This document shows positions 17,046 to 24,386 of a stretch of 61,695 nucleotides of DNA, in pieces. Location of the stretch: positions 1 to 61,695 of the forward strand of contig NZ_FNCC01000025.1 in assembly GCF_900100955.1 (NCBI RefSeq), given 5' to 3'. A model generated the notes under the pieces. It was not told where the DNA came from, did no database searches, and was given only the letters and a program-made list of their open reading frames with translations. The number at the start of each line of letters is the position of its first letter. The first letter of the stretch is position 1. The translations under genes and the position numbers were made by a program. The DNA is from Lentzea fradiae. Lineage in GTDB: Bacteria; Actinomycetota; Actinomycetes; Mycobacteriales; Pseudonocardiaceae.

Positions 17046-17651
17046 ATGATCAGAGTGCTACTCGCCGAGGACGTGCAAATGGTCCGAGGCGCTTTGGTCG
17101 CTTTGTTGAATCTCGAACCGGATATCGAGGTCGTCGCCTCCGTGGCAACAGGTGACGAAATTGTGTCGGCAGTGGCCAAGAACAAGCCGGACGTGGCGGT
17201 GCTGGACATCGACCTCCCGGGTATGGACGGCCTTTCCGCGGCCACCGTCATCCACGACACCGCTCCGGAGACGCGCACGCTCATTCTGACGAGCCTCGGC
17301 CGTCCCGGAACTCTGCGCCGCGCGCTCAACGCGCGGGTCAACGGCTTCATCCTCAAGGACGCGCCCGTCGGCGAGCTCGCGGACGCCATTCGCGGCGTCT
17401 CCGTCGGCCGCCGCGTCATCGACTCGCAGCTCGCGCTCTCGGCGTGGGACACCGACGAGTGTCCGCTCACCCCGAGGGAGCTGGAGGTGCTGCGGCTCGC
17501 CTCCGACGGCGCCGACGCCAACGAGATCGCCACGACGCTCTTCCTGTCCGTCGGCACCGTCCGCAACTACCTGACGGCGGCGACGGCCAAGCTCGACGCC
17601 CGCAACCGGGTCGACGCGGTGCGTATCGCCCGCAAGTCCGGCTGGTTCTGA
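17046..17651 (+). CDS. NarL/LuxR-family response regulator (regulator 1)
   Basis: 201 residues. The receiver domain has acidic residues at EDV, the phosphoacceptor Asp in VAVLDIDLPGMDG, and the conserved Lys in FILKDAP. The C-terminal LuxR helix-turn-helix is LTPRELEVLRLASDGADANE with LSVGTVRNYLTAATAKL. GAGGGGG precedes the ATG. It is convergent with a histidine kinase at 17715 and is closely alike to the regulator at 44414. Its position suggests it forms the left regulatory border of the cluster. Confidence 0.94.
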   Translation: MIRVLLAEDVQMVRGALVALLNLEPDIEVVASVATGDEIVSAVAKNKPDVAVLDIDLPGMDGLSAATVIHDTAPETRTLILTSLGRPGTLRRALNARVNGFILKDAPVGELADAIRGVSVGRRVIDSQLALSAWDTDECPLTPRELEVLRLASDGADANEIATTLFLSVGTVRNYLTAATAKLDARNRVDAVRIARKSGWF

Positions 17652-17714
17652 GCCGGCACGCCTCTCGCCGACCGGTGCCGACGAAGCCACCGGGTCCGGC
17701 GGACCCCACGCCTT

Positions 17715-18824
17715 TCAGGGTGACGCCGGCGTCGCCGGGATCGCGGCGTGCACGTGGAACGAGCCGTCGCCGATGTGGCGGGCGGTGAACGTGCCACCGG
17801 CGGCCTGGACGCGTTCGGCCTGGTTGCGCACGCCGTTGCAGTCGGCGGATGCCGCGCGGTCCGCGGCGCCGTCGTTGATGACGTCCAGCAGGACTGTCGA
17901 GCCGTCCTGCTGCACACCGATCGTGCAGGTGCGGGCGTCGCTGTGGCGCAGGACGTTCGTGACGGCCTCGCAGAGCACGGCGGCGAGGACCGTCTCGACG
18001 GGCTCCGGCAGCGGGTCGTGGTTGAGCTCGACGCGGACGTCGATGTTCGACGCCGTCAACATCGCCTTCGCCGAGTCCGACGTCGTCGCCAGCGAGATCG
18101 GGCGGTAGGAGCGGGCGAGCGACCGCACGTCGTCCAGCGCGTGACTGGTGATATCCAATATATCGGCGAGGTGCTCGCGCATGAACTCCCAGTCGCGGCC
18201 GGGGCTCTCGGTGACCATCCGCTGGGCGAGCTCGCTCTTCAGCTTGATGGCGCTGAGGCTGTAGCCGAGCAGGTCGTGCAGGTCCCTGGCGACGCGGACG
18301 CGTTCGGCGGTGACGGCGGCCGAGGTGAGGCCGTTGCTCTCCGCGTCCTGTCCGGCGGGGGGTGCGGCCGGCCAGTCGCGGTGCGTGGCGAAGCCCGTGG
18401 CGAGCCCCGCGAGCAGCAGGGCGATGGCCGCGGTCGCCACCATCTCGCCACGCGCGGCCTCGGCGAGCCCGGTCACGACGACGATCGCGCCGAACGCGAG
18501 CCAGCCGGCCGCCGGGCGCAGGACCAGCAGCGCGTTGCCCGCGACCAGCCCGGCGACCCCGGCCCAGGAATGTCCGAAGACCACGAGCGGCAGGGCCAGC
18601 AGGACGACCTGGGCGGCCAATGTGAGGTGTCGTCGCAAAGGGCTCGACTGCCGGAAATAGGACACTTGCAGTAGTACAAGCAGTGCCAAATCAATGGACG
18701 ACACCGCCAATTCGGTGATCTCGTCGGCGAGGAGCAGCACGCGGATGAGGTCGGTCAGGCAGACCGCGGCGAACACCGCGACCACGATCGCGCGGTATCT
18801 CGGTATCGCAGGCGATGTATTCAC
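17715..18824 (-). CDS. Sensor histidine kinase, NarL/DesK type (kinase 1)
   Basis: About 369 residues from a GTG at 18824 preceded by TTGGGGGG. The N-terminal half has five to six membrane spans (for example AIVVAVFAAVCLTDLIRVLL and LTLAAQVVLLALPLVVFGH). The dimerisation/phosphoacceptor segment is ARDLHDLLGYSLSAIKLKSE with the acceptor His. The N-box is CEAVTNVLRHSDA. The later glycine-rich ATP loop is weak (ADCNGVRNQAERV), so kinase output may be altered. It is a plausible partner of regulator 1. Confidence 0.9.
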   Translation of the reverse strand: MNTSPAIPRYRAIVVAVFAAVCLTDLIRVLLLADEITELAVSSIDLALLVLLQVSYFRQSSPLRRHLTLAAQVVLLALPLVVFGHSWAGVAGLVAGNALLVLRPAAGWLAFGAIVVVTGLAEAARGEMVATAAIALLLAGLATGFATHRDWPAAPPAGQDAESNGLTSAAVTAERVRVARDLHDLLGYSLSAIKLKSELAQRMVTESPGRDWEFMREHLADILDITSHALDDVRSLARSYRPISLATTSDSAKAMLTASNIDVRVELNHDPLPEPVETVLAAVLCEAVTNVLRHSDARTCTIGVQQDGSTVLLDVINDGAADRAASADCNGVRNQAERVQAAGGTFTARHIGDGSFHVHAAIPATPASP

Positions 18825-19178
18825 GTGCCCCCCAAGAGCACCCGCTCCAAGAGCAAACGCGGCTCGCGGCGCGCGCCCAAGGTCGAATACTAGGGCTGCG
18901 GGAGGTGGTTCCGGGCCCGCTCTGAATCGGTTAAGGAGGTCAAAGTGCATTGATTCGCGGCTCAGGCTCACGCCAATGGCGGAGTATTTTTCGACCGCTG
19001 TGACAGCATGTGTCCGGACGATTACCCGATGGAACGGTTTGGGTATATGAATTTCTCACGTCCGGATCAGTAGTTCGCCATCCGAGAGTCATGGCGGGAT
19101 ACGTGGCGTGCGATAGCCCCGCTCAGGTGAACTTGGTGGCACGACCAAGTCGACCGCCGCTGAGCAGGGGAGGCTCCA
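18825..19178. other. 354-bp intergenic region between kinase 1 and SARP 1
   Basis: Divergent promoter region with no credible coding frame. It holds two copies of CCAAGAGCA 15 bp apart near 18834-18858, two GTCCGGA copies near 19013 and 19060, and the inverted repeat ACTTGGT-N6-ACCAAGT at 19131-19150, which ends 28 bases before the SARP start and is a candidate operator for it. Confidence 0.5.
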
Positions 19179-19994
19179 ATGGAGATCAAGGTTCTGGGAC
19201 CGCTGGAGGCACGGGAGAACGGCGTCTCGATCGCGCCCAGCGCGGTCAAGCCCAGGCAGGTGCTCTCACTGCTCGGACTTCAGGCAGGGCACGTCGTCAC
19301 GGTGCCGACGTTGATCGAGGAACTGTGGGGGATGACGCCGCCGCGCAGCGCTCTCACGACACTGCAGACCTACGTGCTGCAGGTGCGCAGGCGCATCGAG
19401 GCGGCCATGCCCGGCGACGGTCCCGGTGTCGCGAAGAACGTCCTCGTGACCCGGTACGGCGGCTACATGCTGGACGTGCCACCGGAGAGCGTCGACGTGC
19501 GCAGCTACGAGCGGCTCGCGAGCGCGGGTCAGCGCGCGTTCGAGGTGGGCGACCTGGAGTCGGCGAGCCGGCTGCTGCGCGGCGCCGCCGAGGTGTGGCG
19601 CGGACCGGTCCTGGTGGACGTGCAGATCGGCGTCCGGCTCGGCATGGAGGTCACCCGTCTGCAGGAGAGCAGGCTCGGCGTGCTGGAGACGCGCATCGAG
19701 GCCGACCTCCAGCTGGGCAAGCACCAGTCGCTGCTGAGCGAGCTGTCGGTGCTCACCGCGCAGCACCCGATGCACGAGAACCTGTGCGCGCAGTACATGC
19801 TCGCGCTCTACCGGGCGGGCAGGCAGTGGAAGTCGCTGGAGGCGTACCAGTCGCTGCGGGACACCCTGATCGAGGAGCTCGGGCTTGAGCCGTCCGAAAG
19901 GCTGCGTCAGTTGCAGCGGGCGATCCTGAGCTCCGAGCCGTCGCTCGACAAGCCGCTGTCCCCTCGCCAGCTGGAGCGCCAGCTCGCGGGCTGA
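19179..19994 (+). CDS. SARP-family activator (SARP 1)
   Basis: 271 residues: an OmpR-like winged helix (MEIKVLGPLEARENGVSIA to about 95, with KPRQVLSLLGLQAGHVV) and a BTAD domain (100-255). The ATPase and repeat domains of larger AfsR proteins are absent, so it belongs to the small SARP class like ActII-ORF4 and DnrI. These activate biosynthetic operons through 11-bp-phased heptamer repeats, which are found before many operons here. GGGGAGG precedes the ATG. It reads into the acetolactate synthase genes and resembles SARP 2 at 54756. Confidence 0.94.
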   Translation: MEIKVLGPLEARENGVSIAPSAVKPRQVLSLLGLQAGHVVTVPTLIEELWGMTPPRSALTTLQTYVLQVRRRIEAAMPGDGPGVAKNVLVTRYGGYMLDVPPESVDVRSYERLASAGQRAFEVGDLESASRLLRGAAEVWRGPVLVDVQIGVRLGMEVTRLQESRLGVLETRIEADLQLGKHQSLLSELSVLTAQHPMHENLCAQYMLALYRAGRQWKSLEAYQSLRDTLIEELGLEPSERLRQLQRAILSSEPSLDKPLSPRQLERQLAG

Positions 19995-20013
19995 GACCCG
20001 TTCGGGAGCAACC

Positions 20014-21720
20014 GTGGATACCACCGGTGCAGGTGCGTTGGTCAAGGCACTTGAGGACGTCGGCTGCGAGGTGATCTTCGGAATGCCCGGCGGGGCGATC
20101 CTGCCCGCCTACGACCCGCTGTTCGAGTCGAAGATCCGGCACGTGCTGGTGCGCCACGAACAGGGAGCGGGACACGCCGCCCAGGGGTACGCGCAGACGA
20201 CCGGACGGGTCGGCGTCTGCATGGCCACCTCGGGGCCCGGCGCGACGAACCTGGTGACACCGCTGGCGGACGCGTACATGGACTCCGTGCCGATCGTCGC
20301 GATCACCGGCCAGGTCGCCCGGTCGGTGATCGGCACGGACGCCTTCCAGGAGGCGGACATCCGCAGCATCACCCTGCCGATCACCAAGCACAGCTTCCAG
20401 GTGCACGACCCGGCCGACATCCCGCGCGTGATCGCCGAGGCGTTCGCGCTCGCGGTCTCGGGGCGGCCGGGACCGGTGCTGGTGGACCTGCCCAAGGACG
20501 TGCTGGCCACCGCCACGACCTACACACCGCCGAAGCTCGTCCTGCCGTCCCGGCCGGTGGTCCCGCCCGTCCAGGTGCGCAACGCCGCGCAGCTGATCGG
20601 GTCGTCGAAGAGGCCGGTCTTCTACGTCGGCGGCGGCGTGATCCGCAGCGGCGCGGCCCCGGAGCTGCTGAAGCTGGCCGAGAAGACGGGCATCCCCGTC
20701 GTCACCACGCTGATGGCGCGCGGCGCCTTCCCCGACTCGCACCGGCTGCACCTGGGGATGCCGGGCATGCACGGCACGGTTCCCGCCGTCGCCGCGTTGC
20801 AGCGGGCGGACCTGCTGATCGCACTGGGAACCCGGTTCGACGACCGGGTCACCGGCCTGCTGCCGGAGTTCGCCCCGCACGCCGCGGTCGTGCACGCCGA
20901 CATCGACCCGGCCGAGATCTCCAAGAACCGCAAGGCGGACGTCGGCATCGTCGGCGACTGCCGCGACGTCATCGCCGCCCTGTCCGCGGTGCTCACCCGC
21001 CGGACCGACCTCACGGCCTGGTGGTCCTACCTGGACGGTCTGCGCGCCACGTACCCGCTGGGCTACGACTGGCCTGCCGACGGCGCGCTCGCCCCGCAGT
21101 ACGTGATCGAGCGGATCAGCACGCTCGCCGGTCCCGAGTCCGTCTACACCGCGGGGGTGGGCCAGCACCAGATGTGGGCCGCGCAGTACGTGAAGTACGA
21201 ACGCCCCGGCTCGTTCATCAACTCCGGCGGCGCGGGCACGATGGGCTTCGCGGTGCCGGCGGCGATGGGCGCGCAGGTCGGCGCACCGGACCGCACGGTG
21301 TGGGCCATCGACGGCGACGGCTGCTTCCAGATGACCAACCAGGAGCTCGCGACGTGCGCCGCGGAGGGCATCCCGGTCAAGGTCGCGATCATCAACAACG
21401 GCAACCTCGGCATGGTCCGGCAGTGGCAGACCCTGTTCTACGACGGCCGCTACTCCAACACCGGCCTCGGCACGCACCAGCGCCACCCCGACTTCGTGAA
21501 GCTCGCCGACGCGCTCGGCTGCGTCGGGCTGCGCTGCGACAGCCGGTCCGAAGTGGACGGGACGATCCTGGAGGCGATGGCGGTCCGCGACCGGCCCGTC
21601 GTCGTCGACTTCGTGGTGGGCCAGGACGCCCAGGTCTGGCCGATGGTGGCCGCGGGCACCGGCAACGACGAGATCATGGCCGCGCGGGGCATCCGGCCCC
21701 TGTTCGACGAGGTGGAGTGA
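20014..21720 (+). CDS. ilvB: Acetolactate synthase, large catalytic subunit
   Basis: 568 residues, full length. This thiamine diphosphate enzyme joins two pyruvates to 2-acetolactate (or pyruvate and 2-oxobutyrate), the first shared step to valine and isoleucine. The catalytic Glu is in RHEQGAGHAAQGYA; the cofactor motif is GDGCFQMTNQELATCA to NNGN; FDDRVTG and GMVRQWQTLFYDGRYS are AHAS-typical, the last holding the Trp of the herbicide site. GTG start 19 bases after SARP 1, overlapping the small subunit by one base. Its place in the cluster suggests a dedicated supply of branched-chain precursor. Confidence 0.95.
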   Translation: MDTTGAGALVKALEDVGCEVIFGMPGGAILPAYDPLFESKIRHVLVRHEQGAGHAAQGYAQTTGRVGVCMATSGPGATNLVTPLADAYMDSVPIVAITGQVARSVIGTDAFQEADIRSITLPITKHSFQVHDPADIPRVIAEAFALAVSGRPGPVLVDLPKDVLATATTYTPPKLVLPSRPVVPPVQVRNAAQLIGSSKRPVFYVGGGVIRSGAAPELLKLAEKTGIPVVTTLMARGAFPDSHRLHLGMPGMHGTVPAVAALQRADLLIALGTRFDDRVTGLLPEFAPHAAVVHADIDPAEISKNRKADVGIVGDCRDVIAALSAVLTRRTDLTAWWSYLDGLRATYPLGYDWPADGALAPQYVIERISTLAGPESVYTAGVGQHQMWAAQYVKYERPGSFINSGGAGTMGFAVPAAMGAQVGAPDRTVWAIDGDGCFQMTNQELATCAAEGIPVKVAIINNGNLGMVRQWQTLFYDGRYSNTGLGTHQRHPDFVKLADALGCVGLRCDSRSEVDGTILEAMAVRDRPVVVDFVVGQDAQVWPMVAAGTGNDEIMAARGIRPLFDEVE

Positions 21721-21986
21721 TGACGAGACATTCGCTTTCCCTGCTGCTGCGCAACGAGCCGGGCGCGCTCGCGCGGATCGTGGTGCTGTTCTCCAGTCGC
21801 GGCGTCGACGTGTCCTCGCTGAGCCTCGCGCCGGACGGGTCCGGGGCCCTCTCGCGCCTGGACGTCGTCGTCGACCTGCAGCCGGGCCGCACGCCCGAGC
21901 AGCTGGTGAAGCAGCTGGGCCGGATCGTCGACGTGAAGAGCGTCGTCGACCGCACGCACGACGAGGCCCTGGAGCTCGGCGCCTAG
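21720..21986 (+). CDS. ilvN: Acetolactate synthase, small regulatory subunit (ACT domain)
   Basis: 88 residues, a single ACT domain (LSLLLRNEPGALARIVVLFS, then SRLDVVVDL). This is the short form like enterobacterial IlvN or IlvM and lacks the second domain of common actinobacterial IlvH. ACT domains bind valine and set feedback inhibition. The start overlaps the large subunit stop (GTGATG junction), so the two are co-translated. A very strong terminator follows. Confidence 0.92.
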   Translation: MTRHSLSLLLRNEPGALARIVVLFSSRGVDVSSLSLAPDGSGALSRLDVVVDLQPGRTPEQLVKQLGRIVDVKSVVDRTHDEALELGA

Positions 21987-21991
21987 CGACG

Positions 21992-22040
21992 GCAACGGAA
22001 AACGGCCGCCCGGTGATCCGGAGCGGCCGTTTTCCGTTGC
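21992..22040. terminator. 18-bp perfect hairpin
   Basis: Perfect 18-bp stem from 21992-22009 to 22023-22040 with a 13-base loop and a TTTT run inside the right arm. It ends the SARP 1/ilvBN transcript and faces the minus-strand gene ending at 22052. Confidence 0.9.
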
Positions 22041-22051
22041 GGGCCGGGGTG

Positions 22052-22534
22052 TCAGGCGGCCTTGGGGATGTGCCTGTCCACCACGGCGGCGTACTTCTCC
22101 AGCGTCTCGCCGGGCGACGGGCCGTCGAGCGCCTTGTGGATGCCCTCGGCGATCTCGCCGTGGCGGTGCAGGTCCGCGTGGGTCAGCGTGACCTTCGTCG
22201 TCGTGGGGCCGACCGCCTCGAAGTCCACCTTGATGAACGACGCGTGCTCGTCCTCGAAGATCGGCTGCCAGTAGGGGCCGACCCGCCACGTCATGACGAG
22301 GCGCTTCGGCGGCTCCCACTCGGTGATCGTGCCCCAGGCGATCTCCTCGCCGTCGGCGCCGCGCTCGAAGTAGCGCCCGCCGACGAACGGCTCGATCGTG
22401 ATGGCCTGCCGGTCCTTCACGAACACGTGCGACTCCGGCCACCACTCGATCGGCCGTTCCGCGAAGATCGCGAACGCCTGCTCGATCGTCGCCTCGACCG
22501 TCACCGACTTGGCGACATCGGGAGTTGAGGCCAT
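22052..22534 (-). CDS. SRPBCC/AHSA1-type START-like protein
   Basis: 160 residues. It begins with SVTVEATIEQAFAIFAERPIEWWPE and has a YFERGADGEEIAWGTITEWEPPKRLVM middle read here only in part, the pattern of Aha1/AHSA1-like helix-grip proteins that bind hydrophobic ligands. The helix-grip fold is also used by polyketide cyclases, so a role in folding a polyketide is possible, but the AHSA1-type signature makes a general ligand-binding role equally likely. GGAGGG precedes the ATG at 22534. Confidence 0.82.
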   Translation of the reverse strand: MASTPDVAKSVTVEATIEQAFAIFAERPIEWWPESHVFVKDRQAITIEPFVGGRYFERGADGEEIAWGTITEWEPPKRLVMTWRVGPYWQPIFEDEHASFIKVDFEAVGPTTTKVTLTHADLHRHGEIAEGIHKALDGPSPGETLEKYAAVVDRHIPKAA

Positions 22535-22697
22535 GGGGCCCTCCTCGCGTGTGATTGGGGGGTGATGTCGCCTCAGACCGTGCCGGGCGCGTCTCGACCT
22601 CACCTGGAAGCGCGGTCGAACCAGGACGGCTCGACCGGATGTCCAGCGCCCGCGCCCACATTGGCGGCTAGCGAAACCGGCAGACCGAGGAGTTGTC

Positions 22698-23123
22698 GTG
22701 TCCCCTGTCAATGTTGCGGTCCACATCGAGGTCCAGACGTTCTACGCCCAGCAGATGCGGCTGCTCGACGCGTTGGACGTGGAGGGCTACGCCCAGACGT
22801 TCACCGAGGACGGGGTCACCGACCACGCCCACCGCGGCGAGAAGGTCGAGGGCCGTGCCGCCCTGGTCGCCGGCGCCAGCGCCGCGCTGCCGCGGTACAA
22901 GGGCGTCGCCGTGCGCCACTGGAACGACCACTACCTGATCGACGAGGTCGACGAGAACACGCTGAACGTCAGCTACGCCTCGCTCGTCACGCGCACGACC
23001 GCCGAGGGCGTCGTGAGCTTCGAGCCGACCTTCTCCATCGAGGACGTGCTCGTCCGGATCGAGGGCAAGCTCTACACGAAGTCCCGCACCATCCACCGCG
23101 ACCTGCCCGTTCAGGCTGCGTGA
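22698..23123 (+). CDS. SnoaL/NTF2-like protein
   Basis: 141 residues with the NTF2-like pattern of a small alpha+beta cone (VEGYAQTFTEDGVTDHAHRG, HWNDHYLIDEVD, VRIEGKLYTKSRTIHRDL). Proteins of this family in aromatic polyketide clusters act as cyclases, hydroxylases or hydroxylase helpers. It sits 24 bp before the class D flavin hydroxylase, so it may act in the same step. GTG start with GAGGAG upstream. Confidence 0.85.
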   Translation: MSPVNVAVHIEVQTFYAQQMRLLDALDVEGYAQTFTEDGVTDHAHRGEKVEGRAALVAGASAALPRYKGVAVRHWNDHYLIDEVDENTLNVSYASLVTRTTAEGVVSFEPTFSIEDVLVRIEGKLYTKSRTIHRDLPVQAA

Positions 23124-23147
23124 GCACGTTCGCCGGGAGGTGACGAG

Positions 23148-24227
23148 GTGACTGAACGAAACGTCGGGCTGGCTACCGCGGCGGAGAAGGTGAAGCTGGT
23201 CGCCGCCGAGCACGCGGCACGGGCCGACGCCACCCGCAAGCTCGCCCCCGAGGTCGTGGAGACACTGCGCGAGGCCGGGTTCGCGCGGCACTTCGTCGCG
23301 GCCGCGCGCGGCGGCTCGGAGGGGACCTTCGCCGAGCTGACCGAGGCGGTCCTGCTGGCGGGCCAGGGCTGCGCCTCCACCGCGTGGTGCGCGTCGCTGG
23401 CCGCCTACTCCGCCCGGTTCGCGGGCCTGCTGCCGGAGGCGGGCCACGACGTGCTCTGGGAGCACGGCCCCGACACGTTCGTCGTGACGGCGTTGCCGCC
23501 CATGGGCAAGGGCACCGCGGTCGACGGCGGCTACCGGGTCAACGGCCGGTGGGCCTACGTCAGCGGCGTCGACTTCGCCGACTGGGCGCTGCTGTGCGGC
23601 ACCGTCGGCGACGAGGCCCGCTTCTTCGCGTTGCCGCGCAGGGACTTCACCGTGCTGGAGACTTGGGACAGCGTCGGCATGAAGGCCACGAGCAGCCATT
23701 CGGTGGTCGTGGACGACGTCTTCGTGCCCGCCCACCTGACGTTCACCCGCGCGGACATGGTCACCGGGACCAGCTGGTCACCGGTGGCGAGCCACAACGT
23801 CCCCTTCCAGGCGGTCGGCGGCCTCACGTTCGCCGCTCCGGCCGTCGGCGCGGGGATGGGAGCGCTCGACGCCTGCGTCTCGGTGCTGTCGGGGAAGAAG
23901 CAGTCCGTGACGTCCGCGGTCGACCTGGTCCGCGCGTCCGCCCAGGTCGAGTCGGCGAGGCTGCTCGTGGAGCAGAACGCCGGGGTGCTCGACGACCGCG
24001 AGTTCACCCCGGCCGCGATGGCGCGCAACGAGCGCAACGTCGTCTACGCGGCCGAGGTCCTGGTCGACGCGGCCGGCGGCCTGGTGCGGGCCGCCGGTAC
24101 CAGCGGGCTCGCGGAAGGCGGTGCGCTGCAACGGTTCTGGCGTGACGTGGTGAGCAGCTCCAGCCACATCGCGCTGCGGTACGAGACCGCGGCCGTGCGC
24201 ACCTATCCGGCGTCGCTGTACGGCTGA
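23148..24227 (+). CDS. Class D flavin-dependent monooxygenase (acyl-CoA dehydrogenase fold)
   Basis: 359 residues, HsaA/ActVA-ORF5/NcnH type by pattern. Typical stretches are GCASTAWCASLAAY, NGRWAYVSGVDFADWAL, TWDSVGMKATSSHSVVVDD and the C-terminal LQRFWRDVVSSSSHIAL. The catalytic Glu of true acyl-CoA dehydrogenases is not apparent, so hydroxylation of an aromatic polyketide is likelier than CoA-ester oxidation. These enzymes need FMNH2 from a separate reductase; no ActVB-like reductase is visible in the window. GTG start with GGGAGG. Confidence 0.88.
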   Translation: MTERNVGLATAAEKVKLVAAEHAARADATRKLAPEVVETLREAGFARHFVAAARGGSEGTFAELTEAVLLAGQGCASTAWCASLAAYSARFAGLLPEAGHDVLWEHGPDTFVVTALPPMGKGTAVDGGYRVNGRWAYVSGVDFADWALLCGTVGDEARFFALPRRDFTVLETWDSVGMKATSSHSVVVDDVFVPAHLTFTRADMVTGTSWSPVASHNVPFQAVGGLTFAAPAVGAGMGALDACVSVLSGKKQSVTSAVDLVRASAQVESARLLVEQNAGVLDDREFTPAAMARNERNVVYAAEVLVDAAGGLVRAAGTSGLAEGGALQRFWRDVVSSSSHIALRYETAAVRTYPASLYG

Positions 24228-24238
24228 CCCGCAACAGC

Positions 24239-24275
24239 AAGGCCCTGGTGTCCTCCCTCCCGGCACCAGGGCCTT
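24239..24275 (+). terminator. Hairpin after class D monooxygenase
   Basis: Perfect 12-bp stem (AAGGCCCTGGTG) with a 13-base loop ending in TT. Confidence 0.8.
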
Positions 24276-24303
24276 CGGCGTGCCCGTCACGCTCCGCCGC
24301 GGC

Positions 24304-24335
24304 CTGACCGGGACTCAAGCGGAGGGGACCACCCT
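24304..24335 (+). promoter_or_regulatory. Candidate SARP box and -10 for the MFS gene
   Basis: CTGACCG at 24304 and TCAAGCG at 24315 are 11 bp apart; exactly 8 bp after the second lies CACCCT (24330-24335) as a -10 hexamer. The spacing is identical to the other boxes in this cluster. The mRNA leader would be about 45 nt. Confidence 0.5.
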
Positions 24336-24386
24336 GGGGGCTCGACCGGCAGTCGCTTTGTCAGGCAAGTCATTTGAGGAGAAATC

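Noticed and set aside
19753..21486. Very long minus-strand open frame opposite acetolactate synthase, and similar long antisense frames over most genes
   Set aside because: High GC leaves antisense frames open; their translations are Arg/His/Pro-rich with no family motifs.
22052..22534. SRPBCC protein as the missing second-ring polyketide cyclase
   Set aside because: Its signature is closer to AHSA1-type proteins than to TcmI/TcmN-like cyclases; kept only as a possibility in its entry.
22594..22622. Three 11-bp-phased heptamers before the SnoaL-like gene
   Set aside because: The repeats TCGACCT, TGGAAGC and TCGAACC are in phase, but the hexamer 8 bp later (TCGACC) does not look like a -10, so not listed as a site.
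23148..24227. Prolyl/acyl-carrier dehydrogenase making a pyrrole or dehydroamino starter
   Set aside because: The sequence matches class D hydroxylases (GRWAYVSGVDFADW pattern), and the adenylation code is valine-type rather than proline-type.
24342..24359. TCGACCG/TCGCTTT repeats as the SARP site of the MFS gene
   Set aside because: A -10 placed 8 bp later would fall on the ribosome site; the pair at 24304/24315 gives sensible spacing.
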